Source: Lautropia sp. SCN 70-15 (lineage in GTDB: Bacteria > Pseudomonadota > Gammaproteobacteria > Burkholderiales > Burkholderiaceae_E). Taken from it: DNA of 12,610 nt. A program made the translations under genes and the position numbers. A model generated the notes under the pieces. The model was not told the DNA's origin. It searched no databases and saw nothing but the letters and a program-made list of their open reading frames with translations. Below, piece after piece: positions 1 through 6,074 of this stretch. The stretch spans positions 1 to 12,610 of the forward strand of contig MEEC01000134.1 in assembly GCA_001724315.1 (NCBI GenBank), read 5' to 3'. Position 1 is the stretch's first letter. Each line of letters starts with the position of its first letter.

Positions 1-922
1 CCTCCCCCTCTGCCTGCCGCTGTCCCTGCGTCTGCCCCGTGTCCCTTCCCGCGGCCGCGCCGAGGGCTCCCCGGGCCTGCGACGCCAGGAATCCGGCGGC
101 GATGTCGGCGAACCCGCGGCCGCCCAGTTCTGCCTCGGCGTTCAGCTCGGCCATCCGCCGGGCGTCGATGCCGCCCGCCAGCGCCTGCAGGGCCGGCCAG
201 GCCTCGGGAAAGCGCGCCGGCACGTCGGTCCGGTGGAGCACCACCGCGTCGTAGCGCGGAAAGTAGCCGAGATCGTCGCGCAGGACCTTCAGCCGGTATC
301 GGCCGATCTTGGCGTCGGTCGAATAGATGTCGGTCACGTCGATCCTGCCGCCGGCGATCGCCTCGTAGGCCAGGCCGTGGTCCAGGCCGACCGGGCGGTG
401 CTCGAGCCCGTAGCGCGCCTTCAGCCCCGGCCAGCCGTCGGCCCTGCCGAGGAACTCGTGCGACAGGCCGAGGCGCAATCCGGGGCGCGACGCGAGGTCG
501 CCGATCGTCTCGAGCCCGGCGCCGGCCGCGATGTCGGAGCGGACCGCCAGCGCGTAGGTGTTCTCGAAGCCGAACGGGATCGACGCGGCGAGGCCGAGCG
601 GCGCCAGGGCCCGGTTCACCGCCTCGAGCGAGCCGCTCGCGGCCGGCAGCTTCAGGATCTCGCGCTCGATCGTGCCGAGGTACTCCGGGTACAGGTCGAT
701 GCTGCCGGCCTGCAGCGCCGCGAAGAGGATCGCCGTGTTCCCCAGCCCCGGCCGGTGCTCGACCGGCGCATGGGGCCTGGCGGTGGCGACGAGGATCTCG
801 GCCAGCACATAGGACTCGGTGAAGCGCTTGGAGCCGACCCGCAGGGTCTCGGCGGACACGGCCGGCGCGGCCGCGCCCAGCAGGCCCAGGATCGTCGTCC
901 AGGTGGCGATGCAACGCCGCAT
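1..922 (-). CDS. Osmoprotectant (glycine betaine/choline-type) ABC transporter substrate-binding protein, 3' end outside window
   Basis: Reading leftward from the ATG at 922-920 gives 307 codons with no stop before the window edge. Residues 1-24 look like a Sec signal peptide (Arg-Arg at 2-3, hydrophobic core ILGLLG, cleavage after AVSA), so the protein should be periplasmic. The mature part begins ETLRVGSKRFTES, the classic opening of the ProX/OpuCC/YehZ family that binds quaternary-amine osmoprotectants. DLYPEY (76-81), ENTYAL (120-125), HEFLGRADGWPGL (155-167) and DIYSTDAKI (198-206) fit the ligand-binding lobes. An AGAAGGA ribosome-binding site lies about 7 bases upstream. Family members are near 300 residues, so the end is probably close; the last visible residues (RDTGQTQGQRQAEGE) are a hydrophilic low-complexity tail. 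Permease and ATPase partners are expected further left but are not visible. The family is clear; the exact ligand is not. Confidence 0.88.
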   Translation of the reverse strand, partial: MRRCIATWTTILGLLGAAAPAVSAETLRVGSKRFTESYVLAEILVATARPHAPVEHRPGLGNTAILFAALQAGSIDLYPEYLGTIEREILKLPAASGSLEAVNRALAPLGLAASIPFGFENTYALAVRSDIAAGAGLETIGDLASRPGLRLGLSHEFLGRADGWPGLKARYGLEHRPVGLDHGLAYEAIAGGRIDVTDIYSTDAKIGRYRLKVLRDDLGYFPRYDAVVLHRTDVPARFPEAWPALQALAGGIDARRMAELNAEAELGGRGFADIAAGFLASQARGALGAAAGRDTGQTQGQRQAEGE

Positions 923-1005
923 GCGGGTCCTTCTGCTTGCTCGTGGTGGTCGGCGGCGGCACTTCTCGCGAGCCGGCCGAAGGAGAATAATGGTGGATTC
1001 ACGTC

Positions 1006-1020
1006 GGCGCGCAAAGCGCC
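1006..1020. other. Small GC-rich inverted repeat upstream of the VOC gene
   Basis: GGCGC (1006-1010) and GCGCC (1016-1020) form a 5-bp stem around GCAAA. It lies in the 124-base divergent spacer, 26 bases before the VOC start codon. There is no T-tract, so it is not an intrinsic terminator. It could be a leader hairpin or chance in GC-rich DNA. In the same spacer AATAAT at 986-991 resembles a -10 box for rightward transcription, but there is no convincing -35. Confidence 0.25.
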
Positions 1021-1046
1021 AGGCACCGCACGCATGGGAGGCTCAC

Positions 1047-1427
1047 ATGCTCGGCTCCGCTCCGCTCACCACGATGCTCCCGGTCGTCGACCTCGACCGG
1101 GCCCGCCACTTCTACCAGGACCGTCTCGGCCTGACGCCGATCGGCGATACGGCCGACGGCAAGTTCGAGTTCCAGTGCGGCGGCGCCACGCTGGCCTTGT
1201 TCCCCCGGCCCGGCGGCACGAAGGCCGAACACACCGCGGTCAGCTTCCGTGTGCACGACATCGCGGCCGAGATCGCCGATCTCGAATCGCGCGGCGTCGT
1301 GTTCGAGGACTACGACCTGCCGGGCCTGAAGACCGTCGGGCACGTCTGCGTGCTGGGCTCCGAGAAGGCCGCCTGGTTCAAGGACACCGAGGGCAACTAC
1401 CTCTGCATTCACGAGGACCTTGCCTGA
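1047..1427 (+). CDS. VOC-superfamily (glyoxalase/bleomycin-resistance/dioxygenase-like) protein
   Basis: A 126-residue single-domain protein. The opening TTMLPVVDLDRARHFYQDRL (8-27) is the usual first strand and helix of a VOC beta-alpha-beta-beta-beta module. The second module starts near HTAVSFRVHDI (62-72) and ends with WFKDTEGNYLCIHE (110-123), whose final Glu sits where VOC enzymes often place a metal ligand. The substrate cannot be deduced, because the family spans glyoxalases, dioxygenases, antibiotic-binding proteins and non-catalytic members. I chose ATG 1047 because GGGAGG (1036-1041) lies 5 bases upstream and the domain begins there. An in-frame ATG at 990 preceded by AAGGAG (980-985) would add 19 basic residues (MVDSRRRAKR...) unlike the family, so it is a less likely alternative. 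The gene is divergent from the osmoprotectant-binding gene and has no functional link I can see. Confidence 0.82.
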   Translation: MLGSAPLTTMLPVVDLDRARHFYQDRLGLTPIGDTADGKFEFQCGGATLALFPRPGGTKAEHTAVSFRVHDIAAEIADLESRGVVFEDYDLPGLKTVGHVCVLGSEKAAWFKDTEGNYLCIHEDLA

Positions 1428-1469
1428 CGGGCTGAGCTCGCGGGGCGACGCGCCGCCCCGCCGCGCTTG

Positions 1470-1491
1470 CCGCGGCCCGCGCCGGCCGCGG
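1470..1491. other. Perfect 8-bp GC hairpin between the VOC gene and yajC
   Basis: CCGCGGCC (1470-1477) and GGCCGCGG (1484-1491) pair perfectly around a 6-base loop, 43 bases after the VOC stop codon. Neither side carries a T-tract, so it does not meet the rule for an intrinsic terminator. It may still slow polymerase or protect the 3' end of the VOC message. Confidence 0.35.
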
Positions 1492-1532
1492 GGAAGAACA
1501 CACGGCCCGGAGGGACTCCGGCGGCCGGCAGG

Positions 1533-1538
1533 TATACT
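1533..1538 (+). promoter_or_regulatory. Candidate -10 box for yajC-secD-secF
   Basis: TATACT matches the sigma-70 -10 consensus at five of six positions. It lies 26 bases before the yajC start codon, giving a predicted transcript start near 1545. No recognisable -35 hexamer occurs 16-18 bases upstream (GAGGGA region), so the call rests on the -10 box and its position only. Confidence 0.4.
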
Positions 1539-1552
1539 TTCGGCCTCGCAAA

Positions 1553-1558
1553 AAGGAG
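1553..1558 (+). promoter_or_regulatory. Strong ribosome-binding site fixing the GTG start of yajC
   Basis: AAGGAG lies six bases before GTG at 1565. No in-frame ATG exists near the expected N-terminus, so this site decides that yajC starts at GTG. Confidence 0.75.
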
Positions 1559-1564
1559 ACTTTC

Positions 1565-1912
1565 GTGTTCATTTCAACGGCTTACGCACAGGCTGCGGGC
1601 GGCGGCGCCGAATCGCAGCTGATCGGTTTCCTGCCGATCATCCTGATGTTCGTGGTGCTCTACTTCCTGATGATTCGTCCGCAGATGAAGCGCGCGAAGG
1701 AGCACAGGACCATGCTCGAGGCGCTCAAGAAGGGCGACGAGGTCGTCACCGCCGGCGGCTTGGTCGGGCGCGTCATCAAGGTCGGCGAGAGCTACGTGAC
1801 CCTCGAGGTCGCGCGCAGCGAGGGCAAGGGCGGCGAGGGTGCGGTCGAGATGCACTTCCAGAAGTCGTCCGTGCAGACCCTGCTGCCCAACGGCACGATC
1901 AAGGCGATCTGA
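1565..1912 (+). CDS. yajC: Sec translocase auxiliary subunit YajC
   Basis: A 115-residue protein starting at GTG. Its short N-terminus (FISTAYAQA) precedes one transmembrane helix at about 18-36 (SQLIGFLPIILMFVVLYFL). The family signature MIRPQMKRAKEHRTML follows at 36-51, then a cytoplasmic beta-rich domain with GDEVVTAGGLVGRV (57-70). Length and order match YajC, the small membrane partner of SecD and SecF at the SecYEG channel. The secD start codon follows the yajC stop after only four bases, so the two are surely co-transcribed and probably translationally coupled. Many proteobacteria have queA-tgt directly upstream of yajC; here a VOC gene and a 137-base spacer are found instead, so this operon seems to start at yajC. 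Confidence 0.97.
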   Translation: MFISTAYAQAAGGGAESQLIGFLPIILMFVVLYFLMIRPQMKRAKEHRTMLEALKKGDEVVTAGGLVGRVIKVGESYVTLEVARSEGKGGEGAVEMHFQKSSVQTLLPNGTIKAI

Positions 1913-1916
1913 GCGC

Positions 1917-3776
1917 ATGAACCGATACCCGGTCTGGAAGTACGCGATCCTGGCCATCGCGGTCGTATTCGGCCTGCTGTACACGCTGCCGAACTTCTTC
2001 GGCGAGGCGCCGGCCATCCAGGTCTCCAGCGGCAAGGCCACGGTCCGGCTCGAGCCGGCCATGGCGGGCCGGGTGGAAACGGCGCTTCGCGAGGCCGGGA
2101 TCGAGCACACCGGGATCTTCGCCGACGCCAACTCGATCAAGGCGCGGTTCCGCAACACCGACACGCAGTTGCGCGCGAAGGACGTCGTCTCCCGCGCGCT
2201 GAATCCCGATCCGGCCGACCCGACATGGATCGTGGCGCTGAACCTGCTGTCCAACTCGCCCAACTGGCTCACCAGCATCGGCGCGCTGCCGATGTACCTG
2301 GGCCTGGACCTGCGCGGCGGCGTGCACTTCCTGCTGCAGGTGGACATGAAGGAGGCGCTGAACAAGCGCATCGAGGCCACCGTCGGCGACCTGCGCACGC
2401 TGATGCGCGACAAGAACATCCGCCACGCGGGCATCGCGCGCGTGGGTGACGGCGTCGAGGTGCGCTTCCGCGACGCGGACACGCGCAATCGCGCGCGCAA
2501 CCTGATCGCCGACAGCCTGGCCGACCTGGCCACCGTCGATGCCGGCGAGGGCGAAGACCTGCGCCTGGTGGCGAGCTTCAAGCCCGAGGCCGCGCGCCGA
2601 ATCCAGGACAACGCGCTCAAGCAGAACATCACCACCCTCAGCAACCGGGTCAACGAGCTGGGCGTGGCCGAACCGGTCATCCAGCAGCAAGGCGCCGACC
2701 GCGTCGTGGTCCAGCTGCCGGGCGTGCAGGACACCGCCAAGGCCAAGGACATCCTGGGCCGCACCGCCACGCTCGAGGTGCGAATGGTCTGCGAGTCCCC
2801 GGAGGAGCTGGCCGCGCTGAACGCCGGCACGGTGCCCTTCGGCTGCGAGCGCTACAGCGAGCGCGGCGGCCGGCCCATCCTGGTGCGCCGGCAGATCATC
2901 CTGACCGGCGAGAACCTGAACGACGCCCAGGCCGGCTTCGACGACACCCAGCAGCCGGCCGTGCACCTGAACCTCGACGCCAAGGGCGCGCGCATCTTCC
3001 GCGACGTCACCCGCGAGAACGTCGGCAAGCGCATGGCCATCCTGCTCTTCGAGAAGGGCAAGGGCGAGGTCGTCACCGCGCCGGTGATCCGCTCCGAGAT
3101 CGGCGGAGGCCGGGTGCAGATCAGCGGCGCCATGACCACCCAGGAAGCCAACGACACCGCGCTGCTGCTGCGCGCCGGCTCGCTGGCCGCCCCGATGGAG
3201 ATCATCGAGGAGCGCACGATCGGCCCGAGCCTGGGCGCCGAGAACATCGCCAAGGGTTTCAACTCCACGATGTGGGGCTTCCTGGCGGTCGCGGCCTTCA
3301 TGTCGATCTACTACATGCTGTTCGGCGTGATCTCGTCGATCGCGCTGTCGGTGAACCTGCTGCTGCTGGTCGCGCTGCTGTCCCTGCTGCAGGCCACGCT
3401 CACGCTGCCCGGCATCGCCGCGATCGCGCTCACGCTGGGCATGGCGATCGACGCCAACGTGCTGATCAACGAGCGGGTGCGCGAGGAGCTGCGCAACGGC
3501 GCCACGCCGCAGGCGGCGATCGCCGCCGGCTACGACCGCGCCTGGGCCACCATCCTCGACTCGAACGTGACCTCGCTGATCGCGGGCCTGGCCTTGCTGG
3601 TCTTCGGTTCGGGCCCGGTGCGCGGCTTCGCGGTCGTCCACTGCCTGGGCCTGCTCACGTCGATGTTCTCGGCGGTCTTCTTCTCGCGCGGCCTGGTCAA
3701 CCTCTGGTACGGCGGCCGCAAGAAGCTCGCGAAGATCTCGATCGGCCAGATCTGGAAACCCGACTCCGCGGCCTGA
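1917..3776 (+). CDS. secD: Protein translocase subunit SecD
   Basis: A 619-residue membrane protein, close to the E. coli length of about 615. SecD uses the proton gradient to drive late steps of protein export from the periplasmic side. TM1 is at about 8-25, followed by the signature LGLDLRGGVHFLLQVD (128-143) and a large periplasmic domain with LSNRVNELGVAEPVIQQQG (241-259). TM2-6 span about 450-595. The conserved TM4 block LTLGMAIDANVLINERVREE (505-524) contains Asp512, equivalent to the proton-path Asp519 of E. coli. I chose ATG 1917 because MNRYPVWKYA leads directly into TM1 in family style; the frame is open 26 codons further upstream, but that part is inside yajC. Two periplasmic cysteines, Cys292 and Cys310, are discussed as a finding. 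It is followed by secF after 32 bases. Confidence 0.98.
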   Translation: MNRYPVWKYAILAIAVVFGLLYTLPNFFGEAPAIQVSSGKATVRLEPAMAGRVETALREAGIEHTGIFADANSIKARFRNTDTQLRAKDVVSRALNPDPADPTWIVALNLLSNSPNWLTSIGALPMYLGLDLRGGVHFLLQVDMKEALNKRIEATVGDLRTLMRDKNIRHAGIARVGDGVEVRFRDADTRNRARNLIADSLADLATVDAGEGEDLRLVASFKPEAARRIQDNALKQNITTLSNRVNELGVAEPVIQQQGADRVVVQLPGVQDTAKAKDILGRTATLEVRMVCESPEELAALNAGTVPFGCERYSERGGRPILVRRQIILTGENLNDAQAGFDDTQQPAVHLNLDAKGARIFRDVTRENVGKRMAILLFEKGKGEVVTAPVIRSEIGGGRVQISGAMTTQEANDTALLLRAGSLAAPMEIIEERTIGPSLGAENIAKGFNSTMWGFLAVAAFMSIYYMLFGVISSIALSVNLLLLVALLSLLQATLTLPGIAAIALTLGMAIDANVLINERVREELRNGATPQAAIAAGYDRAWATILDSNVTSLIAGLALLVFGSGPVRGFAVVHCLGLLTSMFSAVFFSRGLVNLWYGGRKKLAKISIGQIWKPDSAA

Positions 3777-3808
3777 GGCGCGGACCAAAGCCTCGAGGCA
3801 GCTGAACA

Positions 3809-4750
3809 ATGGAATTCTTCCGGATCCGGCGCGACATCCCGTTCATGCGCCACGCGCTGGTGCTGAACGCCGTGTCGATCATCACCTTCGTGCTCGCGGT
3901 GTTCTTCCTGGCCACCCGCGGGCTTCACCTATCGATCGAGTTCACCGGCGGCACGGTCATGGAGGTCGGCTACGCGCAGAGCGCCGACCTGGGCAAGATC
4001 CGCGAAACCATCGGCGGACTCGGCTACACCGACGCGCAGGTGCAGAACTTCGGCACCTCGCAGGACGTCATGATCCGCCTGCCGCTGCGCTCGGAAGCGG
4101 GGCAGACCTCGGCCGCGCAGAGCGAGGAGGTGATGGCCGCGCTGAAGGCGGCCGACGCCGGCGCCGAGCTCAGGCGGGTCGAGTTCGTGGGCCCGCAGAT
4201 CGGCAAGGAGCTGTTCACCGACGGCGCCATGGCGCTGCTCTTCGTGATCGTCGGCATCATCGCTTACCTGGCGATCCGCTTCGAATGGAAGTTCGCGGTG
4301 GCGGCCATCGTCGCCAACCTGCACGACGTGGTGATCATCCTCGGCTTCTTCGCCTTCTTCCAGTGGGAGTTTTCGCTCTCGGTGCTGGCTGCGGTGCTGG
4401 CGGTGCTGGGTTACTCGGTAAACGAGTCGGTCGTCATCTTCGACCGGATCCGCGAGTACTTCCGCAAGTTCCGCAAGATCGGCACCGCGGAGGTGATCGA
4501 CAAGGCCATCACCAGCACGATCTCGCGAACCATCATCACGCACGGCTCCACGCAGATCATGGTGCTGTCGATGCTGCTGTTCGGCGGCCCGTCGCTGCAC
4601 TACTTCGCGGTGGCGCTGACCATCGGCATCCTGTTCGGGATCTACTCGTCGGTGTTCGTGGCCGCCGCGATCGCGATGTGGCTGGGCGTCACCCGCGAGG
4701 ACCTGGTCAAGCCGAAGAAGAAGGACGAGGGCGAGCCCGAGCTTCCCTGA
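3809..4750 (+). CDS. secF: Protein translocase subunit SecF
   Basis: A 313-residue membrane partner of SecD. TM1 is at about 17-36, followed by LSIEFTGGTVMEV (41-53), the SecF signature, and a short periplasmic domain up to about 130. TM2-6 cover about 138-293. The TM4 block GYSVNESVVIFDRIREYFRK (201-220) contains Asp212, the likely counterpart of E. coli SecF Asp213. FGGPSLHYFAVALTIGILFG (258-277) is the conserved late helix. The C-terminus is short and charged (KPKKKDEGEPELP). The start ATG at 3809 lies 32 bases after the secD stop, with a weak GAGG-type site upstream. It is the last gene of the yajC-secD-secF group; a cytochrome gene follows 73 bases later on the same strand and might be read through, because no strong terminator intervenes. 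Confidence 0.98.
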   Translation: MEFFRIRRDIPFMRHALVLNAVSIITFVLAVFFLATRGLHLSIEFTGGTVMEVGYAQSADLGKIRETIGGLGYTDAQVQNFGTSQDVMIRLPLRSEAGQTSAAQSEEVMAALKAADAGAELRRVEFVGPQIGKELFTDGAMALLFVIVGIIAYLAIRFEWKFAVAAIVANLHDVVIILGFFAFFQWEFSLSVLAAVLAVLGYSVNESVVIFDRIREYFRKFRKIGTAEVIDKAITSTISRTIITHGSTQIMVLSMLLFGGPSLHYFAVALTIGILFGIYSSVFVAAAIAMWLGVTREDLVKPKKKDEGEPELP

Positions 4751-4751
4751 G

Positions 4752-4781
4752 GGCGCGCCGGCCCGCACCTGAGCGCGCGCC
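4752..4781 (+). other. GC-rich inverted repeat after secF
   Basis: GGCGCGC (4752-4758) pairs with GCGCGCC (4775-4781) across a 16-base loop directly after the secF stop codon. No T-tract follows, so this is at best a weak or factor-dependent terminator. Confidence 0.3.
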
Positions 4782-4823
4782 GCCCCTGGTCACGGACGGC
4801 CCCACGAGTCGAGGACACCGACG

Positions 4824-5492
4824 ATGCGAGAGGACACGGTTCGGGTCTGGGACCTGCCTACCCGGCTCTTTCACTGGGGTCTGGCGGCCTGCGTGATCGG
4901 CTCGCTGGTCACGATCAACCTGGGCGGCAATGCGGTGGCCTGGCATTTCCGCTTCGGCTACGCCATCCTCACGCTGCTGATCTTCCGGCTCGCCTGGGGC
5001 TTCGTCGGCCCCCGCTACGCGCGCTTCGCGTCCTTCCCGCCGAACCCCATGGCGGCGCTCCGCTACCTGCGCGGCCAGGAGCGGAGCGTGGCCGGACACA
5101 GCCCGCTGGGCGCGCTGTCGGTCTATGCATTGCTGCTGTCGCTCGCCTTCCAGGCCGGCACCGGGCTCTTCGCCAACGACGCGATCATGTGGGACGGCCC
5201 GCTGCGCAACACGGTCAGCAATGCCACCAGCGACTGGCTGACCTCGCTGCACAAGACCAACCGCTTCGTGCTGCTGGGGCTGATCGCGCTGCACCTCGCG
5301 GCGATCGCCTACTACGCGCTGCTCGAGCGCAAGCCGCTGGTGCGCCCCATGATCACCGGCGACGCGCCGCTGCCGGCCGACCAGCCGCGCGCCGGCGCCG
5401 CCGGGGACGGCCTTCGGGAACGCTCGCTCGCATCCATCCTGCTCGCGGCCAGCGGCGGAATCGTCTGGGCGGTGATCGAACTGCTGCCCTGA
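4824..5492 (+). CDS. Cytochrome b561-type (Ni/Fe-hydrogenase b-subunit family) membrane protein
   Basis: A 222-residue integral membrane protein of the cytochrome b561 bacterial/HyaC-like family, which carries two b hemes and passes electrons between the quinone pool and periplasmic partners. The opening VRVWDLPTRLFHWGL (6-20) is diagnostic. Candidate heme ligands are His17 in TM1, His41 (AWHFRFGYA), His143 (SLHKTN) and His157 (IALHLAA). TM segments are at about 15-33, 40-62, 94-116 and 145-166, with a fifth weaker one near 203-219. GPLRNTVSNATSDWLTSLHK and LVRPMITGDAPLP are typical of members that sit next to c-type cytochrome genes. GAGGA (4811-4815) lies eight bases before the ATG. The gene ends 21 bases short of the last recognisable codon of the opposing cytochrome c' gene, a natural redox partner. 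Confidence 0.9.
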   Translation: MREDTVRVWDLPTRLFHWGLAACVIGSLVTINLGGNAVAWHFRFGYAILTLLIFRLAWGFVGPRYARFASFPPNPMAALRYLRGQERSVAGHSPLGALSVYALLLSLAFQAGTGLFANDAIMWDGPLRNTVSNATSDWLTSLHKTNRFVLLGLIALHLAAIAYYALLERKPLVRPMITGDAPLPADQPRAGAAGDGLRERSLASILLAASGGIVWAVIELLP

Positions 5493-5513
5493 ATCGTCGG
5501 GCGCGACACGCCC

Positions 5514-5936
5514 GGCCGAACCCGTGGCGCCCAGCTGCTTGCGAAGACCGTCGAGGCTGCCGACAGCATCCGGCAGCTTGGCCGTCTCGGCCATCAGCTT
5601 GTCCTGCAAGGACTTGAAATCGTCCGCGTTCTTCCAGGGATCGCCCTTCACGTTGGAGAAACCGCCATCGGAGCCCGGCGTGAACGCCTCCCAGGGGAGC
5701 CTCGACATGGTCTGGATCAGCTGGGCGGAAGCCTTGGCGGACGCCGCGTCGAAGGGCTTCTCTCCCTTGGCCATGGCCGACAGCCGGCCCATGTGATTGG
5801 CCATCACGGTGAAGGCGGACTGTCGGTAGTCGATCGCGTCTTCGGCCTTGGCGAACTGCGCGGCGGCAGGCGTGGCAACCAGGCTGCCGGCGGCGACGGC
5901 AAGGGCCATGGCCGCGACGACGAGATTCTTGTTCAT
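5514..5936 (-). pseudogene. Cytochrome c' (class II c-type cytochrome) lacking its C-terminal CXXCH heme motif and stop codon
   Basis: Reading leftward from ATG 5936-5934, residues 1-26 form a signal peptide (hydrophobic core VVAAMALAVAAG, end TPAAA). Residues 28-141 are a convincing cytochrome c' four-helix bundle: FAKAEDAIDYRQSAFTVMA, HMGRLSAMAKGEKPFD, LPWEAFTPGSDGG and SLDGLRKQLGATGSA. In this family that last segment is followed at once by CxxCH and a few residues to the stop. Here residue 142 onward reads GRVAPDDSGQQ, with no CXXCH in any of the three minus-strand frames. The original frame has no stop until about 4707, through the whole antisense side of the b561 gene. GAGGAG lies upstream of the ATG. 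The gene looks broken at its 3' end by a small deletion or rearrangement, or by an assembly error. As written it cannot bind heme c covalently. Confidence 0.8.
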
Positions 5937-5977
5937 TGGGCGCTCCTCGTGGGGGTAAGGGATCGGGAAGGGATCCC

Positions 5978-5998
5978 GGGGGCAAACGCATTGCCCCC
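5978..5998 (-). other. Perfect 8-bp hairpin at the predicted 5' end of the cytochrome c' transcript
   Basis: GGGGGCAA (5978-5985) and TTGCCCCC (5991-5998) pair perfectly around a 5-base loop. Leftward transcription from the promoter predicted at 6003-6031 would start within a few bases of the outer stem edge. The message would then begin with this hairpin, 42 bases ahead of the start codon. There is no T-tract. A role as a 5' stabiliser is inference; serving as the 3' hairpin of purB is the alternative. Confidence 0.45.
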
Positions 5999-6002
5999 TC
6001 GG

Positions 6003-6031
6003 ATTATTCCCGAAGGCCGGAGCGGCACCAA
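6003..6031 (-). promoter_or_regulatory. Candidate sigma-70 promoter of the cytochrome c' gene
   Basis: On the minus strand the sequence reads TTGGTG (6031-6026), a 17-base spacer, then AATAAT (6008-6003). The -10 box matches consensus at five of six positions, the -35 at three, and the spacing is ideal. It lies between the end of purB and the cytochrome start, so the two minus-strand genes need not be co-transcribed. Confidence 0.5.
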
Positions 6032-6074
6032 CGGCTTCCCCGCGGGGAGGTCGGGTTAGCGTGTCGGAACCGGG

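Noticed and set aside
990..1046. Upstream ATG for the VOC gene at 990, with AAGGAG close by
   Set aside because: The 19 extra basic residues are unlike VOC proteins, and ATG 1047 has its own GGGAGG. It is kept only as an alternative.
233..1435. 400-codon plus-strand frame across the osmoprotectant-binding gene and the VOC gene
   Set aside because: It overlaps two genes with clear family signatures in other frames and reads as Arg/Ala/Gly/Glu-rich low complexity.
1470..1491. Perfect GC hairpin as an intrinsic terminator of the VOC gene
   Set aside because: There is no T-tract on either side. It is recorded as a hairpin only.
1899..3809. 636-codon open frame antisense to secD
   Set aside because: It is a mirror of a strongly conserved gene in GC-rich DNA, where antisense frames stay open by codon bias. 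Its translation is a low-complexity mix rich in Asp, Arg, Gln and His with no family features.
4707..5513. Long continuation of the cytochrome c' frame, antisense to b561
   Set aside because: It has no domain features and exists only because no stop occurs in that frame of the antisense strand. I treat it as readthrough after loss of the normal end, not as a fused domain.
6037..6048. 12-base palindrome TCCCCGCGGGGA after purB as a terminator or operator
   Set aside because: It has no loop and no T-tract, and such GC palindromes are expected by chance at this base composition.
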